Numbered from the stretch's first letter, positions 16,379-24,441 are shown. The stretch: 64,000 nt of DNA from Polynucleobacter sp. UK-FUSCHL-C3 (GCF_040409815.1 NZ_CP099959.1:682001-746000), one strand, 5' to 3'. A program made the numbers and translations. The notes: generated by a model not told the origin, from the sequence alone.

Positions 16379-16792
16379 ATGTTCGATATCGACCATTTTA
16401 AATATGTGAATGATCAATATGGCCACTTAGTGGGCGACCTTGTGCTTAAAAATCTAGTGACCCACTGCCAGTCAATTTTGCGAGATATTGATCTATTGGG
16501 TCGAGTGGGCGGGGAAGAGTTTTTGGTGATATTGCCAAATACCGATGAAGGTAGGGCGATGGATGTTGCCGAGCGTTTACGTACTCAAATATCTCAAAAG
16601 ACCCTAGCGTTGGCTAATCAAAATAAAATAAAAATTACGATTAGTAATGGCATCGCAATTTTTGATCCTAAGAATGAAATTGATTTGATCCATTCCGTCT
16701 TAGCCGACAAATACTATCAGCAAGCTGATTTTGCTATGTATTTGGCAAAACAAAAGGGGCGCAATCAAACTAGAGTTTGGAAGGCCACTTAG
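16379..16792 (+). pseudogene. 5'-truncated GGDEF (diguanylate cyclase) remnant
   Basis: The frame encodes about 137 residues of a GGDEF domain from the DIDHFKYVNDQYGH motif through the active-site GGEEF to the C-terminal YLAKQKGRNQTR. The first part of the domain (the DxLTGLxNRR segment and first helix) and any sensor domain are missing. Family-like sequence (SFALIM) continues in frame before the ATG, back to a stop at 16349-16351. This shows that the gene was cut, not that it starts here. There is no ribosome-binding site. The remnant abuts the mocA stop. The active-site loop is intact, but without the missing segment GTP binding is doubtful. Confidence 0.65.
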
Positions 16793-16828
16793 TTCTATGC
16801 TTTAATCGTATTGGGAGAGAGTCTATCA

Positions 16829-17701
16829 ATGCGATTATTTAGCTATCAAGATAAAAAAGGTCGGCATACTGTTGGTGTAATCAACAACCAGAACGTAAGT
16901 AGTTTTATTGATCTTTGCGCCACGGACTCTAGGATTCCTAATCGTCTGCTGGAGCTTATTGAAGCGGACCCTCATTTTTTAATGGTGAAAGATGCCTTAG
17001 CCAACCCTCAGGCTGTGCGAGGGGAGTTAAGTGAAATCACCTTTACTACCTTGATTGATCGCCCCGGAAAGATCATCTGCATGGGGCTTAACTATGCCGA
17101 TCATGCCAAAGAGGGTGGCCATGCTAGACCCGAGTACCCCAGTTTTTTTATGCGAGGACCTAGTTCTTTAACAGCGCATCAAGCACCCATCATTCGTCCT
17201 CGGGTATCGACAAAACTAGATTACGAGGCAGAGCTTGCCTTTGTGATCGGTAAGCAGGCTAGACACTGCACGCTTGAAAACGCCCTAGAGCATGTAGTGG
17301 GCTATAGCATCTTTAATGATGGCAGTGTGCGCGACTACCAACGTAAGTCAACCCAATGGACCATCGGTAAAAACTTTGACCAAACGGGTGCTTTTGGTCC
17401 ATGGCTGGTGAGCACAGATGAGCTACCCCTAGGAGCCTCGGGACTTCAGATCCAGTCTCGCCTAAATGGTCAGGTCATGCAAAATGCCAATACTAAGGAT
17501 TTCTTATGGGGTGTTGCTGAGACCATAGTGCTCATCACTGAATGTATGAGTTTAGAACCTGGTGATGTGGTGATTACTGGTACACCAGCAGGCGTTGGTT
17601 ATGCCAGAACCCCACCCGTGTTTATGAAGCCAGGAGATATTTGCGAAGTGGAGATCGAAGGAATTGGTATCCTACGCAATACTATTGCAGACGAGAGCTA
17701 A
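16829..17701 (+). CDS. Fumarylacetoacetate hydrolase (FAH) family protein
   Basis: The 290-residue protein is of the FAH/HpcE type, metal-dependent hydrolases or decarboxylases acting on acylpyruvates and related keto acids. Landmarks are IICMGLNYADHAKEGG, FFMRGPSSLTAH, LDYEAELAFVIGK (with acidic Mg ligands), GYSIFNDGSVRDYQ, KNFDQTGAFGPWLV and VVITGTPAGVGYARTPP. GGGAGAG at 16813 lies nine bases before ATG 16829, so I prefer that start to the TTG at 16811. Its neighbour downstream is a GMC oxidoreductase, 33 bases away, so both may act in one catabolic route. Substrate unknown. Confidence 0.85.
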   Translation: MRLFSYQDKKGRHTVGVINNQNVSSFIDLCATDSRIPNRLLELIEADPHFLMVKDALANPQAVRGELSEITFTTLIDRPGKIICMGLNYADHAKEGGHARPEYPSFFMRGPSSLTAHQAPIIRPRVSTKLDYEAELAFVIGKQARHCTLENALEHVVGYSIFNDGSVRDYQRKSTQWTIGKNFDQTGAFGPWLVSTDELPLGASGLQIQSRLNGQVMQNANTKDFLWGVAETIVLITECMSLEPGDVVITGTPAGVGYARTPPVFMKPGDICEVEIEGIGILRNTIADES

Positions 17702-17734
17702 CTGGCTAAAAGATCATTTAACATAGCACGTTAA

Positions 17735-19435
17735 ATGAATACGTCTTCACCCAATTTGGAGTTTGATACCGTTATTGTCGGGGCTGGAAGCGCAGGCTGC
17801 CTTTTGGCAAATCGTCTATCCGCTAATCCAAACCACCGCGTTCTATTACTCGAGGCAGGCGGTGAGGACGATTGGTTTTGGATAAAAGTCCCCGTGGGAT
17901 ATTTATTCACGATTGCCAATCCCAGAACCGATTGGTGTTTTAAGACCGAAGCAGATCCGGGACTCAATCAACGATCGATTCATTACGCCAGAGGCAGGGT
18001 CATTGGTGGCTCATCCTCTATTAATGCCATGATCTATATGCGGGGGCAGGCCAGTGATTATGAGCGTTGGGCAGAACTGACTGGTGATCCCATATGGCAG
18101 TGGAGCACCACCCTAGAGACCTATAAATCACTAGAGAGCTATTACGCAGGCTCTAACGCTTGGCATGGCGATGCGGGCGAGATGCGGGTAGAGCGCCCGC
18201 GTGTGCAGTGGGATATTTTGGATGCATGGCGTGAGGCAGCGCACGAGCAAGGCATACCAAAGATTGAGGAGTTTAATCGTGGCAATAATGAAGGCTGCGC
18301 ATACTTTCAGATGACCCAACAGCGCGGTGTGCGTTGGTCAATGGCAGATGCTTATCTACACCCTATCCGCCATCGGCATAACCTTACTGTGCTTACTCGA
18401 GCACAGGTCTTAAAACTTAATCTCAGCACAATTGCCCCAGAGACATTGAACCAAGCTTGCTATACCCAAAGTGCCTGGCGCGGTGCGCACAGTGAAGTTC
18501 GGGGCTTGGAACTTTTGCATCAAGGAGTTCGTAAAACGATTATCGCCAAGGATCAGGTGATTCTGTCGGCTGGGTCGATTGGCTCACCACATCTTTTGCA
18601 AGTTTCTGGAATTGGACCGCGAGGCCATTTAGATAGTATCGGCGTTAAAACGCAGGTCGATTTACCCGGAGTCGGAGAGAACCTCCAAGACCACTTACAA
18701 ATCCGTACCGTTTATCAGGTGGAGAACTGCAAAACGGTGAACACACTGTATAAAAACTGGTTCACACGGATTGGGATGGGGCTCGAGTATCTACTAAAGC
18801 GTACGGGCCCACTAACGATGCCGCCATCGACCTTGGGTGCATTTACGAAGAGCGATCCCAATCAAGTCAGCGCTAATATCGAATGGCATGTTCAACCTCT
18901 CTCGCTGCCGAAGTTTGGGGAGCCCCTCCATCCGTTTAATGCGATTACCCCAAGCGTTTGCAATCTCAGGCCAAGTAGTCGAGGTTGGATTCGGGGGACA
19001 ACACCCAATGTCTTAGACGACCCTAAGATTCAGTGTAATTATTTATCGACTCCTGACGATCTCTCTGTCGCTGTTAATAGTCTTAAAATCACCCGACAGA
19101 TTATGGCAAGCTCAGCACTAGAGTCTTATAGACCAAAGGAAGTATTACCAGGCCCAAGTATTCAAAGTGATCACGATCTAGAACAAGCAGCCAGAGACTT
19201 GGGAACCACCATCTTTCATCCGGTGGGTACTTGCGTGATGGGTAAGGTGGATCAATCCGGTAGAGTAGAAAATCCCAACACCGTTTTGGATTCTGAATGT
19301 CGGGTCAGAGGGGTAGCTCGCCTACGCGTGATTGATGCCTCTGCTATGCCGTGTATAACCTCGGGCAACACCAATGCCCCGGTCATGCTAATCGCAGAAA
19401 CCGTCGCCAGAAAGATTGTGGCGCAGAGAGCTTAG
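17735..19435 (+). CDS. GMC-family FAD oxidoreductase (choline dehydrogenase-like)
   Basis: The 566-residue flavoprotein begins with an FAD-binding Rossmann motif, VIVGAGSAGCLLANRLSA followed by LLLEAGG. The GMC signature 1 region is YARGRVIGGSSSINAMIYMRG and signature 2 includes GSIGSPHLLQVSGIGP. The C-terminal catalytic pair is the His in FHPVGTCVMG and the Asn in SGNTNAP. Such enzymes oxidise primary alcohols to aldehydes and give electrons to quinones or oxygen. Choline dehydrogenase and alcohol dehydrogenase AlkJ are the nearest well-known members. No betaine genes are nearby, so choline is not implied. Confidence 0.88.
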   Translation: MNTSSPNLEFDTVIVGAGSAGCLLANRLSANPNHRVLLLEAGGEDDWFWIKVPVGYLFTIANPRTDWCFKTEADPGLNQRSIHYARGRVIGGSSSINAMIYMRGQASDYERWAELTGDPIWQWSTTLETYKSLESYYAGSNAWHGDAGEMRVERPRVQWDILDAWREAAHEQGIPKIEEFNRGNNEGCAYFQMTQQRGVRWSMADAYLHPIRHRHNLTVLTRAQVLKLNLSTIAPETLNQACYTQSAWRGAHSEVRGLELLHQGVRKTIIAKDQVILSAGSIGSPHLLQVSGIGPRGHLDSIGVKTQVDLPGVGENLQDHLQIRTVYQVENCKTVNTLYKNWFTRIGMGLEYLLKRTGPLTMPPSTLGAFTKSDPNQVSANIEWHVQPLSLPKFGEPLHPFNAITPSVCNLRPSSRGWIRGTTPNVLDDPKIQCNYLSTPDDLSVAVNSLKITRQIMASSALESYRPKEVLPGPSIQSDHDLEQAARDLGTTIFHPVGTCVMGKVDQSGRVENPNTVLDSECRVRGVARLRVIDASAMPCITSGNTNAPVMLIAETVARKIVAQRA

Positions 19436-19438
19436 CCC

Positions 19439-19711
19439 TTAGGTTGAAGAGCCGTATTTCTTCTGGCACTGCTCAAGACTCATCTCAGGATGATTGCGTC
19501 TGCAGCGCTCAACCCGTTGCTCTGGGGTCATATTCTTCATGTTCTGATACATATTTCTGCATTGCTCAACACTCATCTCCGGATGACGTTTTTGGCAATG
19601 CTCAATCATTCTTTGCTCAGGGCTTGGCTCGTTTGCCAATAGTGGCTCAGAAAATGGCACGAAGACCAATAGACCAATGAGGAGTAGGGCGGATTTGAGG
19701 GTGTAGTTCAT
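19439..19711 (-). CDS. Small secreted protein with duplicated Cys motif
   Basis: The 90-residue product has a signal peptide (cleavage near LLANE, about residue 27). Its mature part contains two copies of a roughly 24-residue unit: HCQKRHPEMSVEQCRNMY and RCRRNHPEMSLEQCQKKY, each with a Cys pair 12 residues apart around a shared HPEMS core, separated by an Asn/Met-rich linker. The pattern predicts a small helical disulfide-stabilised periplasmic protein. I do not recognise the function. It is divergent from another small repeat protein 83 bases away and convergent with the GMC gene. Confidence 0.65.
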   Translation of the reverse strand: MNYTLKSALLLIGLLVFVPFSEPLLANEPSPEQRMIEHCQKRHPEMSVEQCRNMYQNMKNMTPEQRVERCRRNHPEMSLEQCQKKYGSST

Positions 19712-19794
19712 CTCTTTCCTTTGTAATAGGAAAAGAATACGCTGAGCGTTTAAAGATGTAAAGGGACCCCTCTAAAATCCTTTAAGATGAGCCG

Positions 19795-20070
19795 ATGAGA
19801 ACAGTTTCTTTGTTAATCGGTCTAGGGCTACTGGGGGCTCAGTCTTCCTTTGCCCAAGACCCAAGCCAGTGTGGGTTTATCTCTGAAAGTAATTACCGAT
19901 CGCTCTGCCGAGCCTTGGCTGAAAAAAACTCTAGCCAATGCGGATTTATTTCTGAGAGCAATCTGCGCTCGATGTGTCGAGCAATTGTGGAGAAGGATTC
20001 AAGTCAGTGCGGCTTCATTAACAATAATGATCAACGATCCATGTGCCGCGCATTAACCGTCAGTCGATAG
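19795..20070 (+). CDS. Small secreted protein with three Cys-containing repeats
   Basis: The 91-residue product has a signal peptide (SSFAQ, cleavage near residue 20). The rest consists of three tandem 23-residue repeats with the pattern SQCGFISESNxRSxCRAxxEK. Cys pairs are at 26/38, 49/61 and 72/84, always 12 residues apart. The third copy has diverged to INNNDQ. The strict spacing suggests one disulfide per repeat in a helical-hairpin solenoid. No function or family is recognised. A signal peptide and codon-level conservation of the repeats argue that it is a real gene. It is followed 16 bases later by an SDR gene. Confidence 0.7.
   Translation: MRTVSLLIGLGLLGAQSSFAQDPSQCGFISESNYRSLCRALAEKNSSQCGFISESNLRSMCRAIVEKDSSQCGFINNNDQRSMCRALTVSR
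19864..20067 (+). repeat. Three in-frame 69-base tandem repeats
   Basis: These bases encode the three 23-residue units of the secreted repeat protein. Copies 1 and 2 are most alike (AGCCA-TG-GG-TTTAT-TCTGA). Copy 3 has diverged most in its central third. Differences between copies are largely at third codon positions, which points to selection on the protein. Confidence 0.7.
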
Positions 20071-20086
20071 CGATAAGGAAAAATAG

Positions 20087-20818
20087 ATGCAAATCAATAA
20101 TCTTGTTTTAATCACTGGAGCAAGCCAAGGCATTGGCAGGGCAATTGCCACTCGAGTCATCCAAGATGGATATCGGGTGATTAATCTCGATAAAAAGGCG
20201 CCTAAGAGCTTATTAGAAGGGGAGACCTATCATTCCATTGATCTAATGGACCCTCAGGCGATTGAAGAGCTCATACCAAAGATAACAAAGCAAGAACCAA
20301 TTCTGCGCTTAGTGAACAATGCTGGATTTATTAGACCTGGCGCTCTAGAAAATACCACCCTCGATGACTTTGAAGCAGTGATGGCGCTTAACTTAAGGGC
20401 ACCAATGCTCTTGGCTCAACAACTATTACCCCATATGCGCCAGGCTAAATTTGGTCGTATTGTGAGTATTGCGAGCCGAGCTGCACTGGGCAAGGAGGAG
20501 CGGACGGTCTATGCAGCTAGTAAAGCAGGGCTTGTTGGGATGACCAAAACCTGGGCGCTGGAGATGGCGAAATTTGGGATTACTGTGAATGCGATTGGGC
20601 CCGGCCCAATTGCTACAGAACTCTTTACTTCGGGTAACCCACCCGATGACCCAAAAACGATCAAGATCATACAAAATATCCCGGTGCAACGCATGGGGCA
20701 ACCAGAGGATGTGGCGCATGCGGTTGCATCCTTATTGGATGATCGTGCTGGCTTCATTACAGGGCAAATACATTTTGTCTGCGGTGGCATGACCGTAGGA
20801 TTAAGTAATGCAACCTAG
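20087..20818 (+). CDS. Short-chain dehydrogenase/reductase (SDR), FabG-like
   Basis: The 243-residue protein is a classical SDR. The NAD(P)-binding TGASQGIGRAIA is at the N terminus, followed by NNAGF, the catalytic Ser in IVSIASRAALG, and YAASK with catalytic Tyr and Lys. The GPIATELF and GFITGQIHFVCGGMTVG segments close the fold as in 3-oxoacyl-ACP reductase-like members. AAGGAAA precedes ATG 20087. FabG-type paralogues act on many hydroxyl or keto substrates, so the substrate is open. No fatty-acid synthesis genes are adjacent. Confidence 0.85.
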   Translation: MQINNLVLITGASQGIGRAIATRVIQDGYRVINLDKKAPKSLLEGETYHSIDLMDPQAIEELIPKITKQEPILRLVNNAGFIRPGALENTTLDDFEAVMALNLRAPMLLAQQLLPHMRQAKFGRIVSIASRAALGKEERTVYAASKAGLVGMTKTWALEMAKFGITVNAIGPGPIATELFTSGNPPDDPKTIKIIQNIPVQRMGQPEDVAHAVASLLDDRAGFITGQIHFVCGGMTVGLSNAT

Positions 20819-20952
20819 CATAGGCTAATGCACACTCTAAGAATATTTAGCCAGTAGATTTTTGATGAGAAACAATACGAGTCTCTGCGCTGTAGATGAC
20901 ATCTTTTCGATTTACCGAGGCGGCAAGTGAATAGGCTGTCACTAATTTGTCA

Positions 20953-20968
20953 TATATTTCGATATAAT
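20953..20968 (+). promoter_or_regulatory. Candidate arsR promoter/operator
   Basis: The inverted repeat TATAT-TTCG-ATATA (20953-20966) overlaps a perfect -10 hexamer TATAAT (20963-20968) just before arsR. ArsR-type repressors commonly bind such AT-rich dyads over the promoter. No good -35 lies at normal spacing. The -10 is only seven bases from ATG 20976, and no ribosome-binding site is present. Confidence 0.4.
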
Positions 20969-20975
20969 TAGAAAC

Positions 20976-21305
20976 ATGAAAAACATAGATGCCATTGAAG
21001 TCCTCCTAGCTTTAGGTCAGGAGTCTCGTCTTAATATCTTCCGCTTGATCGTGCAACGCGGTGAAGCAGGCTTAACCCCTAGTCAATTAATCGAGAAGTT
21101 AGGGATACCCAATGCAACCCTGAGCTTTCATCTGAAAGAGTTAGCCAAAGCGAAGTTACTCCTAGTTGAGCGTCAGAGCCGCAACCTAATTTATCGCCCC
21201 AATCCCAAGCAAATTGAGAGCCTTAGTGACTTTCTGATGGACAACTGTTGCGGGGGTAAATCGTGCAGTCCTTCAGTTAGCAAGAAAAAGGTGGTGTGCC
21301 CATGA
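20976..21305 (+). CDS. arsR: ArsR-family arsenic-responsive repressor
   Basis: The 109-residue winged-helix regulator has LALGQESRLNIFRLIVQRGEAGLTPSQLIEKLGIPNATLSFHLKEL. The recognition helix lacks the ELCVCDL site of E. coli ArsR. Instead, Cys91 and Cys92 (DNCCGGKSC) with Cys97 and Cys108 lie in the C-terminal tail, the arrangement seen in the Acidithiobacillus-type repressors that sense As(III), and in some cases methylarsenite, through a C-terminal thiol site. It heads an operon with arsI, arsC and an aquaglyceroporin, and its stop overlaps the arsI start (ATGA). Confidence 0.9.
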   Translation: MKNIDAIEVLLALGQESRLNIFRLIVQRGEAGLTPSQLIEKLGIPNATLSFHLKELAKAKLLLVERQSRNLIYRPNPKQIESLSDFLMDNCCGGKSCSPSVSKKKVVCP

Positions 21306-21766
21306 AACGACTCCATGTTCATGTTGCTGTGAAAGAGATCTCAGGCAGTATCCCGTTTTACTCCAAACTGTTTGGTTGCGAACCTACGGTAATTAAAAGT
21401 GATTATGCAAAATGGCAGCTCGAGGATCCTAAGGTAAATTTTGCAATATCAGCTCGTGGCGCACCGGTAGGGATTAATCATCTTGGTATTCAAGTTGATG
21501 ATGCGAGTGAGTTGAGTGAGATGAAGACTCGTTTGGATCAAATCCAAGGGGAGGTGGTTGAGGAGATGGGCACGGCATGCTGCTATGCGCAATCTGATAA
21601 GTATTGGGTGAATGATCCCGCTGGAATCCCTTGGGAAACTTTTCATACCCTGGATTCAATCCCTGTTTTTAATCAATCTGAATCGACAAGTGCTGATGCC
21701 TGCTGTGTTCCATCCCCAGTAGCAAGTGTTGCTATTTCGTCGATTACTAAAAAATCATGTTGTTAA
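21302..21766 (+). CDS. arsI: ArsI/CadI-family C-As lyase (vicinal-oxygen-chelate dioxygenase)
   Basis: The 154-residue protein is a VOC-fold enzyme of the ArsI type, which cleaves the carbon-arsenic bond of methylarsenite and trivalent aromatic arsenicals. The likely Fe(II) ligands are His5 (RLHVHVAV), His60 (INHLGIQ) and Glu112 (PWETF). The vicinal Cys93-Cys94 in GTACCYAQSDKYWV forms the organoarsenical-binding site. The C terminus carries extra Cys pairs (DACCVP, KKSCC), which also fits arsenite-binding tails. The operon context supports ArsI over the actinobacterial cadmium protein CadI. A GTG at 21296 in frame is a less likely start. Confidence 0.87.
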   Translation: MKRLHVHVAVKEISGSIPFYSKLFGCEPTVIKSDYAKWQLEDPKVNFAISARGAPVGINHLGIQVDDASELSEMKTRLDQIQGEVVEEMGTACCYAQSDKYWVNDPAGIPWETFHTLDSIPVFNQSESTSADACCVPSPVASVAISSITKKSCC

Positions 21767-21784
21767 TTGATCGATAGGACTCCC

Positions 21785-22264
21785 ATGAAAAAATACAACG
21801 TTCTCTTTTTGTGTACCCATAACTCCGCGCGCTCAGTGCTGGGTGAGGCCTTGGCTTCAACCCATAATAGCGGCCTCTTTGTGGGCTATTCTGCAGGCTC
21901 AACACCAGGTACAGCGGTCAATCCATTTGCGAAGGCCTTAGCGCTCGAGATGGGATATGACGAGTCCAAATTACGTAGCAAGAGCTGGGATGAGTTTGGT
22001 TTACCCAATGCACCCAAGATGGATATCATCATCACCGTTTGCGATAACGCTGCCGGTGAGGTTTGTCCGATATGGCCCGGCAATCCAGCTACCGCACACT
22101 GGGGTTTTCCTGATCCATCGCAAGTGACGGGTACAGACCTTGAGAAGCGAACTGCATTTGTTGCCGTTGCCAATGGACTTAAGAAACGGATTGATCTATT
22201 GGCTAGCATGTCGCTTGAGAAACTCGATTCTATGGCGCTCAAAGAGATTCATCAGAAAGCATGA
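21785..22264 (+). CDS. arsC: Arsenate reductase, thioredoxin-coupled LMW-phosphatase type
   Basis: The 159-residue enzyme carries the P-loop LFLCTHNSARS with nucleophile Cys10, and Cys82 and Cys89 in ITVCDNAAGEVCP. This triple-Cys scheme passes the oxidation to thioredoxin. It reduces arsenate to arsenite. The start ATG 21785 is preferred to a TTG at 21767 because the P-loop then sits at the normal distance from the N terminus and AGGAC precedes it. The stop overlaps the aquaporin start. Confidence 0.93.
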   Translation: MKKYNVLFLCTHNSARSVLGEALASTHNSGLFVGYSAGSTPGTAVNPFAKALALEMGYDESKLRSKSWDEFGLPNAPKMDIIITVCDNAAGEVCPIWPGNPATAHWGFPDPSQVTGTDLEKRTAFVAVANGLKKRIDLLASMSLEKLDSMALKEIHQKA

Positions 22265-22905
22265 TGAAATCCTATATTGCCGAGTTCGTTGGTACTGCTT
22301 TATTGCTCGCTATTGTTGCAGGTAGCGGCATTATGGGCGATACCCTAGCGGGAGGAAATGCTGCCGTTGCTTTATTAGGAAACAGTATCGCGACCGGAGC
22401 AGGGCTCTATGTATTGATTGTTCTGTTGGGACCAATATCTGGAGCACACTTTAATCCGGTGGTGAGCCTCATGTTTTGGAAGCTTGGGCACCTTGATCTC
22501 AAAAAACTCATTACTTACTGGGCTTGTCAGTTCAGTGGTGCCATAGTAGGTATTTGGATCACCCATCTGATGTTCGGTCTAGCGATCATGCAAGAGTCCG
22601 CCAAGGAGAGGACTGGATTAGGCATCTGGGCTAGCGAGTTAATCTCAACCCTAGTATTACTCTCAGTGATTCGGATTGGTGATCAGGGAACAAAAGATAA
22701 AGTGCCGATGTTAGTAGCCTTGACCGTCACCGCAGGGTATTGGTTTACCTCATCTACCTTTTTTGCCAATCCCGCTGTAGCAGTAGCAAGAAGCATGACC
22801 AATACCTTTGTGGGCATTGCGCCATTGGATGTGCCTGGGTTTGTGATTGCCGAAATGATTGCCGCTCTCATCATTGTTTTATTCTTTTGCAAGGCCACAA
22901 AGTAA
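22261..22905 (+). CDS. aqpS: AqpS-like aquaglyceroporin of the ars operon
   Basis: The 214-residue MIP-family channel has about six transmembrane helices and the two half-helix motifs: NPV in SGAHFNPVVSLMF and NPA in FFANPAVAVARS. In rhizobial ars operons an aquaglyceroporin replaces the arsenite pump and lets trivalent arsenic leave down its gradient after reduction by ArsC. AqpS can also move methylarsenicals. Linkage to arsI fits such a role here. The first NPA is changed to NPV, as in other ars-linked members. Confidence 0.88.
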   Translation: MMKSYIAEFVGTALLLAIVAGSGIMGDTLAGGNAAVALLGNSIATGAGLYVLIVLLGPISGAHFNPVVSLMFWKLGHLDLKKLITYWACQFSGAIVGIWITHLMFGLAIMQESAKERTGLGIWASELISTLVLLSVIRIGDQGTKDKVPMLVALTVTAGYWFTSSTFFANPAVAVARSMTNTFVGIAPLDVPGFVIAEMIAALIIVLFFCKATK

Positions 22906-23030
22906 CTCGTGCCCATCTAGATTTCAGAGTTCTTCTAGGCCTTACTCAATATAGCCGCCAATACGGGCTGCTTTCTAAAGTGTCATCCTAGGGTCCCGCC
23001 CTTCATAATATTTATGCACATTCTAGTCAT

Positions 23031-23058
23031 ATCAGTAGGATCGATGGATCCTACTGAT
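23031..23058. terminator. Perfect 12-bp hairpin between convergent genes
   Basis: ATCAGTAGGATC (23031-23042) is followed by GATG and then its exact reverse complement (23047-23058). It sits between the 3' ends of aqpS and the small gene at 23063-23251. There is no T-run on either side, so it is either a 3'-end stabilising hairpin or a Rho-aided bidirectional stop. Confidence 0.4.
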
Positions 23059-23062
23059 TCAG

Positions 23063-23251
23063 TCAATGAACCGCAACTACCTTAGCCCGGCCACTAATCT
23101 CACGACGTATTTTGTCTTTCTGTTTAGGCTTGTTGCTAGCCTCTAGAAGCTTATTTAGTTGGTCGAGGTTGAGCGGACCTAAGCGGGGTTTACCCGTTTT
23201 GGTAAGCATTGGATCATTTTTTCTGTTGCGTTGATTTTGGCCTGCAGCCAT
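23063..23251 (-). CDS. Small basic hypothetical protein, 62 residues
   Basis: From ATG 23251 the product is a strongly basic 62-residue protein (MAAGQNQRNRKNDPMLTKTGKPRLGPLN start; tail KDKIRREISGRAKVVAVH). AAAGG lies seven bases before the ATG. The frame is open to 23320, but the extension is not protein-like. The composition and the KTGKPRLGPL segment suggest an RNA- or ribosome-associated role, but that is a guess. I do not recognise the family. Confidence 0.55.
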   Translation of the reverse strand: MAAGQNQRNRKNDPMLTKTGKPRLGPLNLDQLNKLLEASNKPKQKDKIRREISGRAKVVAVH

Positions 23252-23431
23252 GGTGTGCCTTTTATGGAGATTGAATGAATAAACCAATCTTAGATTGGTT
23301 GAGACCCCATCGTTGGGCACAGAATAGTGATTAATGACAGCTTAACACCATATTGGTATTCTATTGTTCTTAATTACTAATGGGTGTAATAAATGAGAAC
23401 CCTATTTAAACTAATTTTTATTGACTGCATT

Positions 23432-23507
23432 TGGCTCCCCGACCTGGACTCGAACCAGGGACCTGCGGATTAACAGTCCGTCGCTCTACCGACTGAGCTA
23501 TCAGGGA
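23432..23507 (-). tRNA. tRNA-Asn (GUU)
   Basis: A 76-base cloverleaf on the minus strand, including an encoded CCA. The acceptor arm TCCCTGA pairs with TCGGGGA through one T-G wobble. The D arm contains AGCTCAGTCGGTAGAGCG, the anticodon loop is CTGTTAA (GTT = Asn) and the T loop is TTCGAGT within CCTGG/CCAGG. All stems are intact. Confidence 0.97.
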
Positions 23508-23550
23508 ATAGACGCTATTATAGCGAATAGATTAAGACCCTTCCCATTTG

Positions 23551-24426
23551 ATGAAACCATCCACACCAAGCCCCATCTTTATCCCCAAAGTACTTAGTAT
23601 TGCTGGCTCTGATAGTGGTGGTGGAGCTGGTATTCAGGCGGATCTGAAGGTGATCACTGCATTGGGTGGCTTTGGTATGACCGCAATTACAGCGATCACG
23701 GCACAAAACACGATGGGTGTGACCCGCATTCAAGATATTGATTTAGATGTCGTGGAAGCCCAAATTGATGCCGTGGTTACCGATATCGGCGTTGATATTG
23801 TGAAGATCGGTATGCTGGCAAGCCCCGCAATTGTTAAAACTGTTGCTCGTTGCCTCAAGAAACACCAAATCAAACAGATTGTTCTCGACCCAGTCTTAAT
23901 GGCAACCTCAGGTGCTAGTTTGGGTGGCGATGATACGGCAAAAGCGATGGTTGCAGAACTTTTTCCACTCACTACCATCATTACGCCTAATCTACACGAA
24001 GCATCGATCTTGCTAGGCAGACCTATCCAGAAAACATCTCACTTTAAAGAGGCCGCACAAGAGCTCTTAGCAATGGGACCCAAGGCCGTATTAATTAAAG
24101 GTGGTCATCTTGAGGGTGAGCCTAAAGATCTGCTGGACTATTTAATCTGGCATGACATGAAGGATGGCGAGCCAGTCGTTTTGCATCAAGAGTTTTTGCA
24201 TCCCCGTATTCCGACTCTAAACACCCACGGAACGGGTTGCTCTTTATCCTCTGCGATCGCTACCTATTTAGCTGATAAGCATGATCTAAAACATTCAGTC
24301 GCAAAGGCAATCTCATTTGTAACAGCAGCCATTGAAGCGGGGCAGAGATTGGATATCGGAAAGGGTCCTGGACCTTTGTGGCATATGCATGACTTCTATC
24401 CCACCAAACTACCCGAAGCCGATTAA
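23551..24426 (+). CDS. thiD: Hydroxymethylpyrimidine/phosphomethylpyrimidine kinase
   Basis: ThiD phosphorylates HMP and HMP-P to HMP-PP for thiamine synthesis. The 291-residue ribokinase-fold protein has VLSIAGSDSGGGAGIQADLK, FGMTAITAITAQNT, VLDPVLMATSG, ITPNLHEASILLG and the anion-hole motif NTHGTGCSLSSAIATYLA with the catalytic Asp replaced, as normal in ThiD, by Cys. The start is ATG 23551. It is convergent with thiE, so it is not in the riboswitch-controlled operon, although it serves the same pathway. Confidence 0.94.
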   Translation: MKPSTPSPIFIPKVLSIAGSDSGGGAGIQADLKVITALGGFGMTAITAITAQNTMGVTRIQDIDLDVVEAQIDAVVTDIGVDIVKIGMLASPAIVKTVARCLKKHQIKQIVLDPVLMATSGASLGGDDTAKAMVAELFPLTTIITPNLHEASILLGRPIQKTSHFKEAAQELLAMGPKAVLIKGGHLEGEPKDLLDYLIWHDMKDGEPVVLHQEFLHPRIPTLNTHGTGCSLSSAIATYLADKHDLKHSVAKAISFVTAAIEAGQRLDIGKGPGPLWHMHDFYPTKLPEAD

Positions 24427-24441
24427 AACCTTGTTTTACGT

